Shown here: in pieces, positions 33,257 through 42,929 of the stretch
Layout of the letters: the number at the start of each line of letters is the position of its first letter
Numbering within the stretch: position 1 is the first letter of the stretch
Assembly: GCA_902795345.1 (NCBI GenBank)
Contig: CADBKO010000008.1
Span: forward strand, 1 to 64,000
Direction: 5' to 3'
From: Oscillospiraceae bacterium
GTDB taxonomy: Bacteria > Bacillota > Clostridia > Oscillospirales > Oscillospiraceae
DNA: 64,000 nucleotides
Notes under the pieces: generated by a model
Databases searched by the model: none
What the model saw: the letters and a program-made list of their open reading frames with translations, nothing else
What the model was told of the DNA's origin: nothing
Program-made: the position numbers and the translations under genes

Positions 33257-34777
33257 ATGCTTAGAAAGGTCACGGTGGAAAACGGAGTGGTGGAAGGACT
33301 GCCCGCAGCGGACCCGAGGATCACCTCCTTCAAGGGCATCCCCTATGCCGCGCCTCCGGTGGGGGAGAACCGCTGGCGGGCCCCGCAGCCTGCCAAAAAC
33401 TGGGAGGGCGTCCTGAAAGCCTATAAGTTCGCCCCCATCTCCATGCAGCATGTGCCCGGGGAGGACCCGGACAACCTCTATTCCCGGGAGTGGAACGTGG
33501 ACACCTCCATCGAGATGAGCGAAGACTGCCTGATGCTCAACGTGTGGACCCCCGCCAGAAAGGCGGATGAAAAGCTGCCGGTATTCGTCTGGTATTTCGG
33601 CGGCGGCCTGCGGGAGGGGAACACCGCCGAGATGGAGTTCGACGGGGAGCGCATCGCCCGCCGGGGCATCGTGGTGGTCACGGTGAACTACCGGCTGAAT
33701 GTATTCGGCTTCTTCGCCCATCCGGAGATCACGGCGGAAGCGCCGGATTTCCCGGCTAACTTCGGTTATCTGGATCAGCGCTTCGCTACCCTGTGGGTCA
33801 AGCGCAACATCGCCGCCTTTGGCGGCGACCCGGACAACATCACCATCGGCGGCCAGTCCGCCGGCGGCGGCAGCGTCATGGCCCAGGTGGCCTCCCCCCT
33901 GAACAAGGGCCTGTTCCAGAAGGCCATCGTGGACAGCGGCCTGGAGCTCTGCCCCTATGAGCCCAATATGTTCGGCCCCAACCTGACCCTGGCGGAGGCA
34001 GAGCAGATCGGCGTGAAGTTCTTCGAGGAGCTGGGGGTCAGGACCCTGGCGGAGGCGAGGGCGCTGGACGCCGTCTATGTGCGGGACAAGGCCATCGCCT
34101 CCAAGCTGCGCTTCGGCGTGACGGAGGACGGGCATATGATCACCGGCCTCAGCAACCAGCTGTTCATGAAGAACCAGGTGAACCTGGTGCCCATGCTCTT
34201 TGGCCATACCTCCACGGAGTTCCCCTCCACGCCCCCCGCGAAGACGGTGGAGGAATTCCGGGAGTATGCCCGCAGCCACTTCGGAGAGGACGCGCCTGAA
34301 TTCCTGGCGCTATGCTCTTCCTACAACGACTCCCTGACGGAGATGAAGGCCAAATCCCAGGCCCAGCACCTGGAATTCTCCATCCGGCGGCTGGCCCATA
34401 TGAAGGCCGTCACCGGGGATAAGCACCCCATGTGGTACTGGGTATTCGACCCCGAGATCCCCGGCTGGGATAATCCCGGCACCTTCCATTCCTGCGATTT
34501 GTGGTTCTTCTTCGAGACCCTGGCCAAGTGCTGGCGGCCCTTCAAGGGCAAGCACTATGACCTGAGCCGGATGATGTGCAACTATTGGAGCAATTTCATC
34601 CGCTCCGGCGACCCCAACGGCCAGGATGCCGACGGGGAGGATATGCCCGAATGGAAGCCCTACACGGAGGCGGAGCCCACCCGCATCTGGTTCGGCGACA
34701 CCGTGTATACCGAAGCCAAGGGCCCCCGGCCCCTGATGGCCTTCCTGCTGCGTCAGGCGGCGAAGAAGGACAAGTGA
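33257..34777 (+). CDS. Type-B carboxylesterase family protein
   Basis: A 506-residue alpha/beta-hydrolase of the esterase/lipase type-B (pnbA-like) family. It shows the N-terminal GIPYAAPPVGENRWRAP, SEDCLMLNVWTP, NIAAFGGDPDNITIGGQSAGG with nucleophile Ser201, and a C-terminal GTFHSCDLWFFF that carries the family's catalytic His. The oxyanion loop is WYFGGGLREG where most members have a His-Gly-Gly-Gly form, so substrate handling may differ. It has no signal peptide, so it is cytoplasmic. GGAGG precedes the ATG. A hairpin follows the stop. Confidence 0.9.
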   Translation: MLRKVTVENGVVEGLPAADPRITSFKGIPYAAPPVGENRWRAPQPAKNWEGVLKAYKFAPISMQHVPGEDPDNLYSREWNVDTSIEMSEDCLMLNVWTPARKADEKLPVFVWYFGGGLREGNTAEMEFDGERIARRGIVVVTVNYRLNVFGFFAHPEITAEAPDFPANFGYLDQRFATLWVKRNIAAFGGDPDNITIGGQSAGGGSVMAQVASPLNKGLFQKAIVDSGLELCPYEPNMFGPNLTLAEAEQIGVKFFEELGVRTLAEARALDAVYVRDKAIASKLRFGVTEDGHMITGLSNQLFMKNQVNLVPMLFGHTSTEFPSTPPAKTVEEFREYARSHFGEDAPEFLALCSSYNDSLTEMKAKSQAQHLEFSIRRLAHMKAVTGDKHPMWYWVFDPEIPGWDNPGTFHSCDLWFFFETLAKCWRPFKGKHYDLSRMMCNYWSNFIRSGDPNGQDADGEDMPEWKPYTEAEPTRIWFGDTVYTEAKGPRPLMAFLLRQAAKKDK

Positions 34778-34785
34778 TAACCGCG

Positions 34786-34815
34786 CCGGCGGGGAGGCGC
34801 CTGCCTCTCCGCCGG
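34786..34815 (+). terminator. Hairpin after the carboxylesterase gene
   Basis: CCGGCGG/CCGCCGG arms (34786-34792, 34809-34815) enclose a second GAGGC/GCCTC stem. There is no T-run (TATCCCG follows), so termination is uncertain. Confidence 0.4.
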
Positions 34816-34832
34816 TATCCCGAACAGTGACG

Positions 34833-34896
34833 GCTGAACAAATCGCAGCGCGCGGTGGGCGTCTCTTTCCACTGCGGGCGCTTCGCTTTGTTCAGC
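34833..34896 (+). promoter_or_regulatory. Long hairpin leader in front of the diguanylate cyclase
   Basis: Perfect 10-base arms GCTGAACAAA (34833-34842) and TTTGTTCAGC (34887-34896) enclose a further GC-rich stem (GCGCGCGGTGG with CCACTGCGGGCGC, two-base bulge). The structure ends 13 bases before the AAAGGAGG of the cyclase gene. It does not match the c-di-GMP riboswitch consensus I know. Confidence 0.45.
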
Positions 34897-34920
34897 GGTT
34901 ACGGCAAAGGAGGAAACGGC

Positions 34921-36309
34921 ATGACAGAGAAGAAAAGACCGATCCAGCGCAGCATCATCGTGGGCTGCGCGGTGTTCATCCTGATCCTTTGCCTGATGCT
35001 GTCGGCACAATCCTATCTGCAATTCTCCAACGCCCTGTACCGGCAGTGCCAGCTGCGGCTGAGCGAGGTCATCTCCTATGTGGAGGAGCATATCGACGAG
35101 GAAGATCTGAACCGTTGCATCATCATGCGGCAGACCTCGGAGAAGTATGACGAGCTTCAGGAGCTACTCAACGGCATGGTGGACACCTTTGACCTCTCTT
35201 ATCTCTATATCTGCTTCCCCTCCGGAAACGAGATGGTCAACGTGGTATCCGCCACCAGCCAGGCTGAACGGGACCGCGGGGAGCAGGATATGGCCCTTTG
35301 GGAAGTGGAGCAGGGCTATCCCAATGAGGTGGTGGCCCTCTATCAGAAGGCATGGAAACTGGGCGAGCTCACCTTTTTCCAGTCGGAATCCGATTACGGC
35401 ACCTGCTATACCGGCTGCACCAGCCTCCGGACCCACAGCGGCAGCACCTTCGCCCTCCTTTGCGCAGATGTGTATGTCAACGATCTGAAGAATTCGGTCC
35501 ACAGATTCTTTTTCCTCAACGCGGGCATCACCATCCTGCTGGGCCTGATCTTCGGCGTCCTTCTGGTGAACTGGCTGCGGCGAAACGTCACCGAGCCGGT
35601 GGCCGCCCTGGAAAAGAGCACTCGCCAGTTCGCGGAGAAGAGCCACGGCACTGCGGAGCTGCGGCGGCTGCGCTTTGAAAAGCCTGAGCTGGAATCCTGG
35701 AACGAGGTGTCCTCCCTGGCCGATGCGATCGCCAAAATGACGGAGGACATCAAGAAGCATGTGGAGAGCCTTTATTCCGCGGAGGTCCGGGCCAAATCGG
35801 CGAAGATCGAGGCAGAGGATATGAGCCGCATCGCCTATCAGGATGCCCTGACCCACGTGAAGAACAAATCGGCCTACAACGTCAAGGCAAAGGAGCTGGC
35901 CGGGCAGATCGAGAAATTCAGCGCGGAATTCGCCATCGTCATGGTGGATGTGAATTTCCTCAAGCGCGTCAACGATACTTATGGCCATGAATACGGGGAC
36001 AAATATCTGATCGGCGCCTGCGAGATCATCTGCGAAGTGTTCAAGCACTCCCCGGTCTACCGCGTCGGCGGCGATGAATTCCTGGCGGTCCTCCAGGGCC
36101 ATGACTATGAACAGCGGGACGCCCTCATGCTCCAGCTGAAAGAGCGCTTCCGGGGCTCTGACGACAAGAGCCTCCAGCCGTGGGAGAATTTCAGCGCAGC
36201 CTGCGGCATCGGGGTGTATCAGCTGGGAGACAGCGTGGAACAGGTATTCCAAAACGCCGATGAGGAAATGTACCGGAATAAGGTGGAAATGAAGGGCGGA
36301 AGGGACTGA
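34921..36309 (+). CDS. Membrane diguanylate cyclase (GGDEF)
   Basis: A 462-residue sensor enzyme. Two membrane helices (about 12-31 and 195-217) bracket an extracytoplasmic sensor domain of about 160 residues. A HAMP-like/helical segment follows (about 218-300), then a GGDEF domain with VMVDVNFLKRVNDTYGHEYGD and intact active site RVGGDEF (383-387), so it should make c-di-GMP. The RxxD inhibitory site is not obvious. The ATG at 34921 follows AAAGGAGG. The CNBD-antiporter gene follows after 50 bases and may share the transcript. Confidence 0.92.
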   Translation: MTEKKRPIQRSIIVGCAVFILILCLMLSAQSYLQFSNALYRQCQLRLSEVISYVEEHIDEEDLNRCIIMRQTSEKYDELQELLNGMVDTFDLSYLYICFPSGNEMVNVVSATSQAERDRGEQDMALWEVEQGYPNEVVALYQKAWKLGELTFFQSESDYGTCYTGCTSLRTHSGSTFALLCADVYVNDLKNSVHRFFFLNAGITILLGLIFGVLLVNWLRRNVTEPVAALEKSTRQFAEKSHGTAELRRLRFEKPELESWNEVSSLADAIAKMTEDIKKHVESLYSAEVRAKSAKIEAEDMSRIAYQDALTHVKNKSAYNVKAKELAGQIEKFSAEFAIVMVDVNFLKRVNDTYGHEYGDKYLIGACEIICEVFKHSPVYRVGGDEFLAVLQGHDYEQRDALMLQLKERFRGSDDKSLQPWENFSAACGIGVYQLGDSVEQVFQNADEEMYRNKVEMKGGRD

Positions 36310-36359
36310 GCTTCGGACCGGCGAAGGAAAGTCCAGTACGACATCGAGGAGCTTGCAGC

Positions 36360-38288
36360 ATGTCAAAACTGCGAATCGACGACGATTTCCTGCGGGATTT
36401 CTTCGGGATCAAGGCGGACGCGGAGGGCAAGCGGGAGCTGGCGGACATCCGGAAACAGTTGGAGCGGGTACAGTTCGACCATAACCAGGATATCTGCACC
36501 ATCGACCAGGAAGCGGACGGCATGTATTTCCTGGAATCCGGCACCGCCGTGGTGTTGGACCGGGATGGGGAGCAGATCAACGTCATGCGCGCCGGGAGCT
36601 ATTTCGGGGAATACGCGGTGCTCTCCGGCGGAAGAAGGCTCTCCACGGTGCGCTCCGTGGGGAAGACCGTGACCTGGCGGCTGTCCAACGAGGACATCAT
36701 GGCCATCCTCCGCCGGCACCCCAGCGTCTACGGCGACCTGATGAAGCGGGTCTACGGCCAGGTATCCCGGAAACATTCCCAGCTGCTGACCCTGTCTCGC
36801 CTGCGGCGGGGCATCCTGCAGCATCCCAGCAATCAGTCGCCCATGACGCCCCGGCGGATGCTGATCCAATACGGCGTCCTGGCGGTGATCTTCCTCCTGG
36901 CTGTGCTGCTGGTCCCCCGGGAGAGCCCCGGGCCGGTGTTCCTCCTGCCGCTGGTGCTGATGACCGTCTATGTGCTCGTCACCCGGAGGACCCTGGAATC
37001 CCTGGTGGTGGGCGGCCTGCTGGCCGCCGTGCTCTGCTACCGCAGCGGCCTGGTGTGCAGCTACACCGACGCTTTGATCGATACCATGGGAGATGTGGAG
37101 AACGCCTTCACCGTGCTGGTCATGGGACTCATGGGCAGCCTGGTGACCCTGATCGAGGCCAGCGGCGCGGTGACGGCCTTCAAAAAGCTGGCGGACCGCA
37201 AGGTGCACAGCGCCCGCGGCGTGCGCTTCGCCCTGCTGGGGATCATGGCGGTCACCGCCATCGACGACGGGCTGAATATGCTCTGCGGGGCCACGGGCGT
37301 CGCCTCCGCGGCGGACGAGCAGCGTGTTCCCCGGGAGGAAACGGGGCTGATGCTCAGCTTCCTGCCCATCCCTCTATGCGCCTTCCTGCCCATCTCCTTC
37401 TGGGGCATCTTCGTGATCGGTACCATCACCGGCGCCTATTCCGGCAGCAGCGTGGCCCTGTTCTGCCGGGCCATCCCCTTCAATTTCTTCGCCATCGTCG
37501 CCGTGCTGGCGATGCTGCTTTTCTGCCTGGGCTGGCTGCCCCGCACCCGGCGGCTGAAGGAAGCCCGCCGGCGGGTACAAGAGGGCGGGAACCTCTGGCC
37601 CGACGGCTCGGAGCGCTATCTGACCCAGGAGGAAGGGGAGATCTGGGGCAGGATCGCCAATCTGGTGCTGCCGGTGGCGGTGCTGGTCGTCACCGCCCTG
37701 ACCATCCGGAGCGTCTGGGGCCAGGGCTTCCTGCTGGACAGCGCCTGCGGCCTGGTCGCCACGCTGATCTTCCTGTTTTTCCTCTACTGCGCCCAGGGGC
37801 TCATGTCCCCGGAGCAGTTCGCGGAGCATGTGATCACCGGCATCCAGAGCATGGCCCTGCCCATCATCCTCTATCTGATGACGACCTGCTTCGCCGTCCT
37901 GCTGGATCAGCAGGCCATGGGCGTGTATTTCGACGCGCTGGTGGAGCAGCTGATCCCCATGCGGGCGCTCCTGCCCGCCGCGCTGTTTCTGGTGTCCACC
38001 CTGTTCACCATCCTCCTGGGATCCTCCTGGGCGATGTACGCCATCGCTTTTCCCGTGGCGATCCATGTGGCCGCGGTGACCGGCATGAGCCTGCCCCTGT
38101 TTGCGGGAGCGGTCATCGGCGCGGGCGTCGCGGGGGAGATGATCTGCGTGTTCACCAGCGACAGCCTTTCCATCGGCAACGCCATCGGCTGCGATCCAAA
38201 GGCCATCGTGAAGGTGCGCATGCCTTACAGCCTGGCTTTTACCGGCATCTCTCTGCTGCTGTATCTGGCTGCGGGCTTCCTGTTCTGA
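36360..38288 (+). CDS. Cyclic-nucleotide-binding domain fused to an NhaC-type Na+/H+ antiporter
   Basis: A 642-residue fusion. Residues about 30-145 form a CRP-type cyclic-nucleotide-binding domain; its phosphate cassette reads FGEYAVLSGGRRLSTV (about 82-97), close to the consensus FGE...R-x-T/S-V. Residues about 168-642 form a membrane domain of about eleven helices, with AVTAIDDGLNMLCGATG, SGSSVALF and LLGSSWAMYAIAFPVA typical of NhaC transporters. A soluble sensor would therefore gate ion exchange. No adenylate cyclase is visible nearby, but a diguanylate cyclase is immediately upstream. The terminator at 38300 follows. Confidence 0.85.
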   Translation: MSKLRIDDDFLRDFFGIKADAEGKRELADIRKQLERVQFDHNQDICTIDQEADGMYFLESGTAVVLDRDGEQINVMRAGSYFGEYAVLSGGRRLSTVRSVGKTVTWRLSNEDIMAILRRHPSVYGDLMKRVYGQVSRKHSQLLTLSRLRRGILQHPSNQSPMTPRRMLIQYGVLAVIFLLAVLLVPRESPGPVFLLPLVLMTVYVLVTRRTLESLVVGGLLAAVLCYRSGLVCSYTDALIDTMGDVENAFTVLVMGLMGSLVTLIEASGAVTAFKKLADRKVHSARGVRFALLGIMAVTAIDDGLNMLCGATGVASAADEQRVPREETGLMLSFLPIPLCAFLPISFWGIFVIGTITGAYSGSSVALFCRAIPFNFFAIVAVLAMLLFCLGWLPRTRRLKEARRRVQEGGNLWPDGSERYLTQEEGEIWGRIANLVLPVAVLVVTALTIRSVWGQGFLLDSACGLVATLIFLFFLYCAQGLMSPEQFAEHVITGIQSMALPIILYLMTTCFAVLLDQQAMGVYFDALVEQLIPMRALLPAALFLVSTLFTILLGSSWAMYAIAFPVAIHVAAVTGMSLPLFAGAVIGAGVAGEMICVFTSDSLSIGNAIGCDPKAIVKVRMPYSLAFTGISLLLYLAAGFLF

Positions 38289-38299
38289 ATATGCGTCCT

Positions 38300-38340
38300 G
38301 CCCTCCGGACCACCCCGGTCCCGGAGGGCGTTTTCTTTTT
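38300..38340 (+). terminator. Strong terminator after the CNBD-antiporter gene
   Basis: A nine-bp stem (GCCCTCCGG with CCGGAGGGC), extended by three weaker pairs, is followed by GTTTTCTTTTTT. Confidence 0.93.
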
Positions 38341-38366
38341 TGCCGACGGAAAGCGCCAAAAACCTA

Positions 38367-38395
38367 TTGAATCGCTATGCGGAAAGGGCTATAAT
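38367..38395 (+). promoter_or_regulatory. Promoter of the antiporter-MgtC-nitrogenase-like operon
   Basis: TTGAAT (38367-38372) and TATAAT (38390-38395) have a 17-base spacer, 39 bases before the GTG start. Confidence 0.75.
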
Positions 38396-38434
38396 CGAAC
38401 ATTATTTCCGTAGTGAAAAAAGGGGGGCGGGGAA

Positions 38435-39871
38435 GTGGATGTCGCGGAGCTGCTGAGCGGCGTTTCCACATCGGCGGCAGTCGTCATTTCCGTGGCCGTC
38501 ATGCTCTTCTCGGGCTTTCTGATGACCCGCCTCACCAAGCTGCTGCGCCTGCCCAATGTGACGGCCTATATCCTGACGGGCATCCTCCTGGGCCCCTTTG
38601 CGCTGAACCTGATCCCGCCGCGGGTGGTGGAGGGGATGGACTTCCTCTCCGACATCGCCCTGGCTTTCATCGCCTTCGGTTCCGGCCAGTTTTTCAGCCT
38701 CCCGGCCCTGCGGCGCAACGGGCCGAAGGTGCTGATCGTCACCCTGCTGGAATCTCTGGCGGCCAGCGCCCTTGTCTTTCTCCTGAGCCGCTGCCTCCTG
38801 GGCCTGCCTCTGGCCTTTTCCGCCCTTCTCAGCGCCCTGGCCGCCGCCACCGCCCCGGCCTCCACCCTCATGACCATCCGGCAGACCGGCGCCCACGGGG
38901 AATTTGTGGACACCCTGCTGCAGGTGGTCGCCCTGGACGATGTGGTGGGGCTGCTGGCATACAGCGCGGCCATCGCCGTGGCCGTCGGCAGCCTGGAAGG
39001 GCAGGCGTTCCGCATCGGAAGTGTGCTGGAGCCTGTGCTGGTCAATCTGGGCGTGCTGCTGCTGGGCGGCGTTTTCGGCCTCTTTCTGAAGCTGCTGATC
39101 CGAAAAAAACGTACCACGGACAACCGGCTCATCATCGCCCTGTCCATGCTTTTTGCCTTTTGCGGCATATGCGGGCTGCTGGATATTTCGCCGCTGTTGG
39201 GCTGCATGTCCATGGGCATGGTCTACCGCAATCTGGCGGAGGACGAGGGCCTTTTCAAGCAGATGAACTATTTCAGCCCGCCGATCCTGCTGCTGTTCTT
39301 CACCCGCAGCGGCATCCTTTTCGACCTGGGAGCTCTGGTCCGGCCCATGGGCGAGCTGGGCGGCGTGCCCCTGATCGCCGTGGGCGTCCTCTATTTCCTC
39401 GTACGCATCCTGGGCAAATACGGCGGCGCCTGGTTGGGCTGCCTGGCGGTGAAAAAGGAAAAGCGGACCCGGCGCTGGCTGGGCCTGGCCCTGATCCCCC
39501 AGGCGGGCGTGGCAATCGGGCTGGCCGCCCTGGGAGCCCGGACCCTGGGCCCGGAGCTGGGCGGGCCTTTGCAGACCATCATCCTGGCCTCCAGCGTGCT
39601 CTATGAGCTGGTAGGCCCCGGCTGCGCCAAGCTGGCCCTCTATCTTTCCGGCTCCTATTCCAATAAGCTGGAGGAGCTGGTGGAGGTGCCGGAGACCGGG
39701 AGCGACGGAGAAAAAAAGACCGAAGTGGAGCTGCTCATCGAGCGCATCCGGGAGATACAGAAGCAGATCCCCGCCCACAGCGAGCGGGAGGACGAGCGGG
39801 AATTCGAGCGGGCCGCGGAGGAATTCTACGAAGCCTGGCACAGCCGCCGCAGGCGCGGAATGTGGCGTTAG
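38435..39871 (+). CDS. CPA2-type cation:proton antiporter
   Basis: A 478-residue Na+(K+)/H+ exchanger of the KefB/NapA class with about twelve to thirteen helices. The ion site is the Asp-Asp pair 168-169 in VVALDDVVGLLAY; LPNVTAYILTGILLGP and LIPQAGVAIGLAALG are further family motifs. A cytosolic charged tail (about 415-478) ends in SRRRRGMWR and has no RCK/TrkA-N domain. The start is GTG after a G-rich site. It heads a run of four same-strand genes with gaps of 33 and 67 bases and one overlap. Confidence 0.88.
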   Translation: MDVAELLSGVSTSAAVVISVAVMLFSGFLMTRLTKLLRLPNVTAYILTGILLGPFALNLIPPRVVEGMDFLSDIALAFIAFGSGQFFSLPALRRNGPKVLIVTLLESLAASALVFLLSRCLLGLPLAFSALLSALAAATAPASTLMTIRQTGAHGEFVDTLLQVVALDDVVGLLAYSAAIAVAVGSLEGQAFRIGSVLEPVLVNLGVLLLGGVFGLFLKLLIRKKRTTDNRLIIALSMLFAFCGICGLLDISPLLGCMSMGMVYRNLAEDEGLFKQMNYFSPPILLLFFTRSGILFDLGALVRPMGELGGVPLIAVGVLYFLVRILGKYGGAWLGCLAVKKEKRTRRWLGLALIPQAGVAIGLAALGARTLGPELGGPLQTIILASSVLYELVGPGCAKLALYLSGSYSNKLEELVEVPETGSDGEKKTEVELLIERIREIQKQIPAHSEREDEREFERAAEEFYEAWHSRRRRGMWR

Positions 39872-39904
39872 CGCCAATCTGCATCGAGCAAAGGAGAATA
39901 GCCC

Positions 39905-40630
39905 ATGACGATACACGATCCCATTGCCGTTTTGCTGGGGCCCTGGTCCTGGGGCCTGGGCATCGGCAGCATCCTGCTGCGCCTGGCCCTGGCGGCCCTT
40001 TTGGCCACCGTCGTGGGCTGGGAGCGTTCCAGCAAGCGCCACAGCGCGGGCCTGCGCACCTTCATCCTCATCACGGCGGGCTCCACCGCCGCCATGCTGC
40101 TGGACTGCTGCCTTTCTCCCGACGGCAGCAAAGCCTTCCATCTGCTGCCCGCCGCCGTGGTGATCGGCGTTTCCACCATTTGCGTCAACTCCCTGCTTTT
40201 CAGCGCCAAGAACCGCATCCGGGGCCTGACCACGGCGGCGGCCCTCTGGTGCTGCGGCATCATCGGCCTGGCGCTGGGCGCGGGCTTTTACACCGTGGGC
40301 CTCCTGGTCTTTCTGGTGCTGCTGCCCGCACTGGCCCTGCTGCCCGGCTTCGAGAATTATCTGAAGGACCGGTCCAACCACTTTGAGATCCATCTGGAGC
40401 TGAAAAGCGCCCCCTATCTCCAGGATTTCATCACCGTGATCCGGGCTCTGGGGCTCACCATCGACGAGATCGAGCTGAACACCGCCTACGTCAATTCCGG
40501 CCTCAGCGTCTACACCGTGTCCCTGTCCATCAAAGAAGCGCAATTGCAGAAATACAAGACCCACGGGGAGATCATCGAAGCCCTGCGCAGCCTGGAATAC
40601 ATCTCCTACATCGAGGAGAGCCACGGCTAG
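39905..40630 (+). CDS. MgtC/SapB-family membrane protein
   Basis: A 241-residue protein. Five membrane helices (residues 1-155) carry the MgtC signature [21 protein letters not shown]. The C-terminal soluble domain (about 160-241) has the ACT-like fold of longer MgtC proteins ([20 protein letters not shown]). MgtC proteins adjust magnesium/phosphate or ATP-synthase status. AAAGGAG precedes the ATG. It lies between the antiporter and the nitrogenase-like genes on what may be one transcript. Confidence 0.9.
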   Translation: MTIHDPIAVLLGPWSWGLGIGSILLRLALAALLATVVGWERSSKRHSAGLRTFILITAGSTAAMLLDCCLSPDGSKAFHLLPAAVVIGVSTICVNSLLFSAKNRIRGLTTAAALWCCGIIGLALGAGFYTVGLLVFLVLLPALALLPGFENYLKDRSNHFEIHLELKSAPYLQDFITVIRALGLTIDEIELNTAYVNSGLSVYTVSLSIKEAQLQKYKTHGEIIEALRSLEYISYIEESHG

Positions 40631-40697
40631 AACGCACAGCGAACAGGAGAGAGAACCAAATCGAACCGGCCGGTCCGCCGGGGAAAGGGCAGAAGCA

Positions 40698-42929
40698 ATG
40701 AAAGAGAAGACCCGAGAGGGACCGCTGGAGCTGGCGGTCTACGGCAAGGGCGGCATCGGCAAATCCACCGTCAGCGCCAATCTCTCCGCGGCCCTGGCCA
40801 TGGCGGGGAAGAAGGTGCTACAGATCGGCTGCGACCCGAAGCACGATTCCACCCGCCTGCTGACCCACGGGGAGCTGATCCCCACAGTGCTGGACTATCT
40901 CCGCACCGTTCCCGCCGCGGAAGCGGAGGTCAGCGCGGTGCTGCGCAGCGGCATCTGCGGCATCGGCTGCATCGAAGCGGGCGGGCCCCAGCCCGGCGTG
41001 GGCTGCGCGGGCCGGGGCATCATCACCGCCTTTGAGTTTCTGGAAAAGCACCGGGTCAAGGCCCCCTATGACCTGGTGGTCTACGATGTGCTGGGGGATG
41101 TGGTCTGCGGCGGCTTCGCCGTTCCCGTGCGTCGGGAATATGCCGACGCCATCCTGCTGGTCACCAGCGGGGAATACATGGCCATCTACGCCGCCAACAA
41201 CATCCTCCGTGGCATCCGCAATTTCGACGGGGAGGAGCACCGCCGGGTGGCGGGCATCCTTTTCAACCGGCGGAACCTGGCGGACGAGGAGGGGAGAGTG
41301 GCCCGCTTCGCCGAGGCCGTGGGCCTGCCCATCGTGGCGGAACTGCCCCGCAGCCCTGGCTTTGCCCATGCGGAGGAGCAGCGAAGAACCCTCATGGAGC
41401 TGGAGGGCTACGAGGAAGAAAAAGAAGTCTTCCGCAGCCTGGCCCGGCGGATCACCGGCGATCTGCCCCTCTCCCCGGCAAGGCCTCTCACGGACGAGGA
41501 GCTGGAGCAGACGGTGCTGGGAACGGTGTCCCTGCGGGAGAAGATCGCTTCTCCGGCAAGTAAAGCCGAGCCGGAGAAAGAGAAGGCTGCCCCCTCCGCG
41601 CCTGCGAAAAAGCCGAAGCTGGACCGCCCGCCTCTTTACGGCTGCGCCTTCAACGGGGCGGCTACCACGGCGGTGCATCTCACCGACGCCCTGGTCATCG
41701 CCCATTCCCCCCGGGCCTGCGCCTTCTATACCTGGCAGAATATCTCCTCGCCGGGGCGGAAAAACCTCTTTAACCGGGGCATCCTGATGCCCTCCGCCAT
41801 CAGCCCCCATTTCGAGAGCAGTGAAATGGACCACGCCTCCGCGGTATTCGGCGGCCTGGACAAGCTGCGCCGTCAGGTGTTGGCCGCCCTGGAGCGGAAG
41901 CCCGGGGCCGTCATCGTCATCTCCTCCTGCGTCAGCGGCATCATCGGGGACGACATCCGCGCTTTGGAAGCCCTGTCCACCCCCGAGACCCCGGTCATCG
42001 CCATCCCCGCCGACGGGGATATATCCGGCGACTATGTGACCGGCATCCGGGACTGCCTCCACATCCTGGCGGAAAAGCTCATCGACCGCACCGCGCAGCC
42101 GGAGCAGGACTGTGTGAACCTGGTGGGGGAGATGGCCATTTCCTACAACAACGAGCCCAATGTCCGCGCCCTGCGCGGCCTGCTGGCGGGGCTGGGCCTC
42201 CGGCTCAACTGCCGTTTTCTGGGGGACGCTGAGACTTCGGAGCTGCGGGGCTTCCTGAAAGCGCCGCTGAACATCCTGGACAGCGAAAGCGCGGACAACC
42301 TGGAGCTGAAGGACTTTTTGCAGCGGGAATTCGGCTGCCGTTTCCTGCCCGGGCATCTGCCCGTGGGCATGGAGGCCACCGCCGCCTGGATCACGGAGCT
42401 GGGGGATTTCTTCGGCTGTCCGGAAAAGGCGGAAGCCCTGAACCGCCGGGAGCGGGAGAGCTGCGAAGAAGCCCTCCGGGCCCTCCGGCCCGCCCTGGCG
42501 GGAAAGACCCTGGTCCTCACCACCATCAACGACGACATGGATTGGATCATCCGCGCCGCGGAAGGGGCGGGGATGAAGGTGGCCTGGATCGGCGTGATGA
42601 ACTATCTGCGCACGCCCCTGCGGGTCAGCAAAGAAAAGCACATCCTGGAGGTGACGGAGGAGGTCAGCTCCGCCCGGCGCATCCGGGAGCAGCTGGAAAA
42701 GTTGCAGCCGGACCTGGTGCTCACCAACTACGCGGGGGGCGAGGCCGCCCGGGGCAGCTGGCTCACCGACACGGTGCCCTCCTCGCCCCTGGCCTTCTTC
42801 CGCTCCGCCATGCCGGTGCTGCAGCGCTGGGAGACCATGTTCCGGGAAAAGGAGCGGGGCAGTGTGATCCGGGAGAAAGGAGGCGCCTGGAAGAATGACG
42901 GCATATTCTACGAAAAGTATTTCGCCTGA
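40698..42929 (+). CDS. Nitrogenase-like reductase: NifH-type ATPase fused to a NifD-type subunit
   Basis: A 743-residue fusion. Residues 1-265 are a NifH/BchL-type iron protein: P-loop [11 protein letters not shown], switch-region motif CDPKHDSTR, and both 4Fe-4S Cys ligands, Cys103 in GVGCAGRG and Cys137 in GDVVCGGF (34 apart, 35 in NifH). A Lys/Pro/Ala linker (about 280-308) leads to a NifD/BchN-type domain. Its three cluster Cys are in place: Cys316 (YGCAFNGA), Cys341 (SPRACAF) and Cys411 ([11 protein letters not shown]), spaced 25 and 70 against 26 and 66 in NifD. No FeMo-cofactor Cys/His pair is obvious. The last 35 bases overlap the NifK-like gene. ATP-driven reduction of an unknown substrate is expected. 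Confidence 0.88.
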   Translation: MKEKTREGPLELAVYGKGGIGKSTVSANLSAALAMAGKKVLQIGCDPKHDSTRLLTHGELIPTVLDYLRTVPAAEAEVSAVLRSGICGIGCIEAGGPQPGVGCAGRGIITAFEFLEKHRVKAPYDLVVYDVLGDVVCGGFAVPVRREYADAILLVTSGEYMAIYAANNILRGIRNFDGEEHRRVAGILFNRRNLADEEGRVARFAEAVGLPIVAELPRSPGFAHAEEQRRTLMELEGYEEEKEVFRSLARRITGDLPLSPARPLTDEELEQTVLGTVSLREKIASPASKAEPEKEKAAPSAPAKKPKLDRPPLYGCAFNGAATTAVHLTDALVIAHSPRACAFYTWQNISSPGRKNLFNRGILMPSAISPHFESSEMDHASAVFGGLDKLRRQVLAALERKPGAVIVISSCVSGIIGDDIRALEALSTPETPVIAIPADGDISGDYVTGIRDCLHILAEKLIDRTAQPEQDCVNLVGEMAISYNNEPNVRALRGLLAGLGLRLNCRFLGDAETSELRGFLKAPLNILDSESADNLELKDFLQREFGCRFLPGHLPVGMEATAAWITELGDFFGCPEKAEALNRRERESCEEALRALRPALAGKTLVLTTINDDMDWIIRAAEGAGMKVAWIGVMNYLRTPLRVSKEKHILEVTEEVSSARRIREQLEKLQPDLVLTNYAGGEAARGSWLTDTVPSSPLAFFRSAMPVLQRWETMFREKERGSVIREKGGAWKNDGIFYEKYFA

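Noticed and set aside
38402..40624. A 740-codon minus-strand open frame opposite the antiporter and MgtC genes
   Set aside because: Low-complexity Gln/Gly/His-rich translation; the plus-strand genes carry known motifs and ribosome sites.
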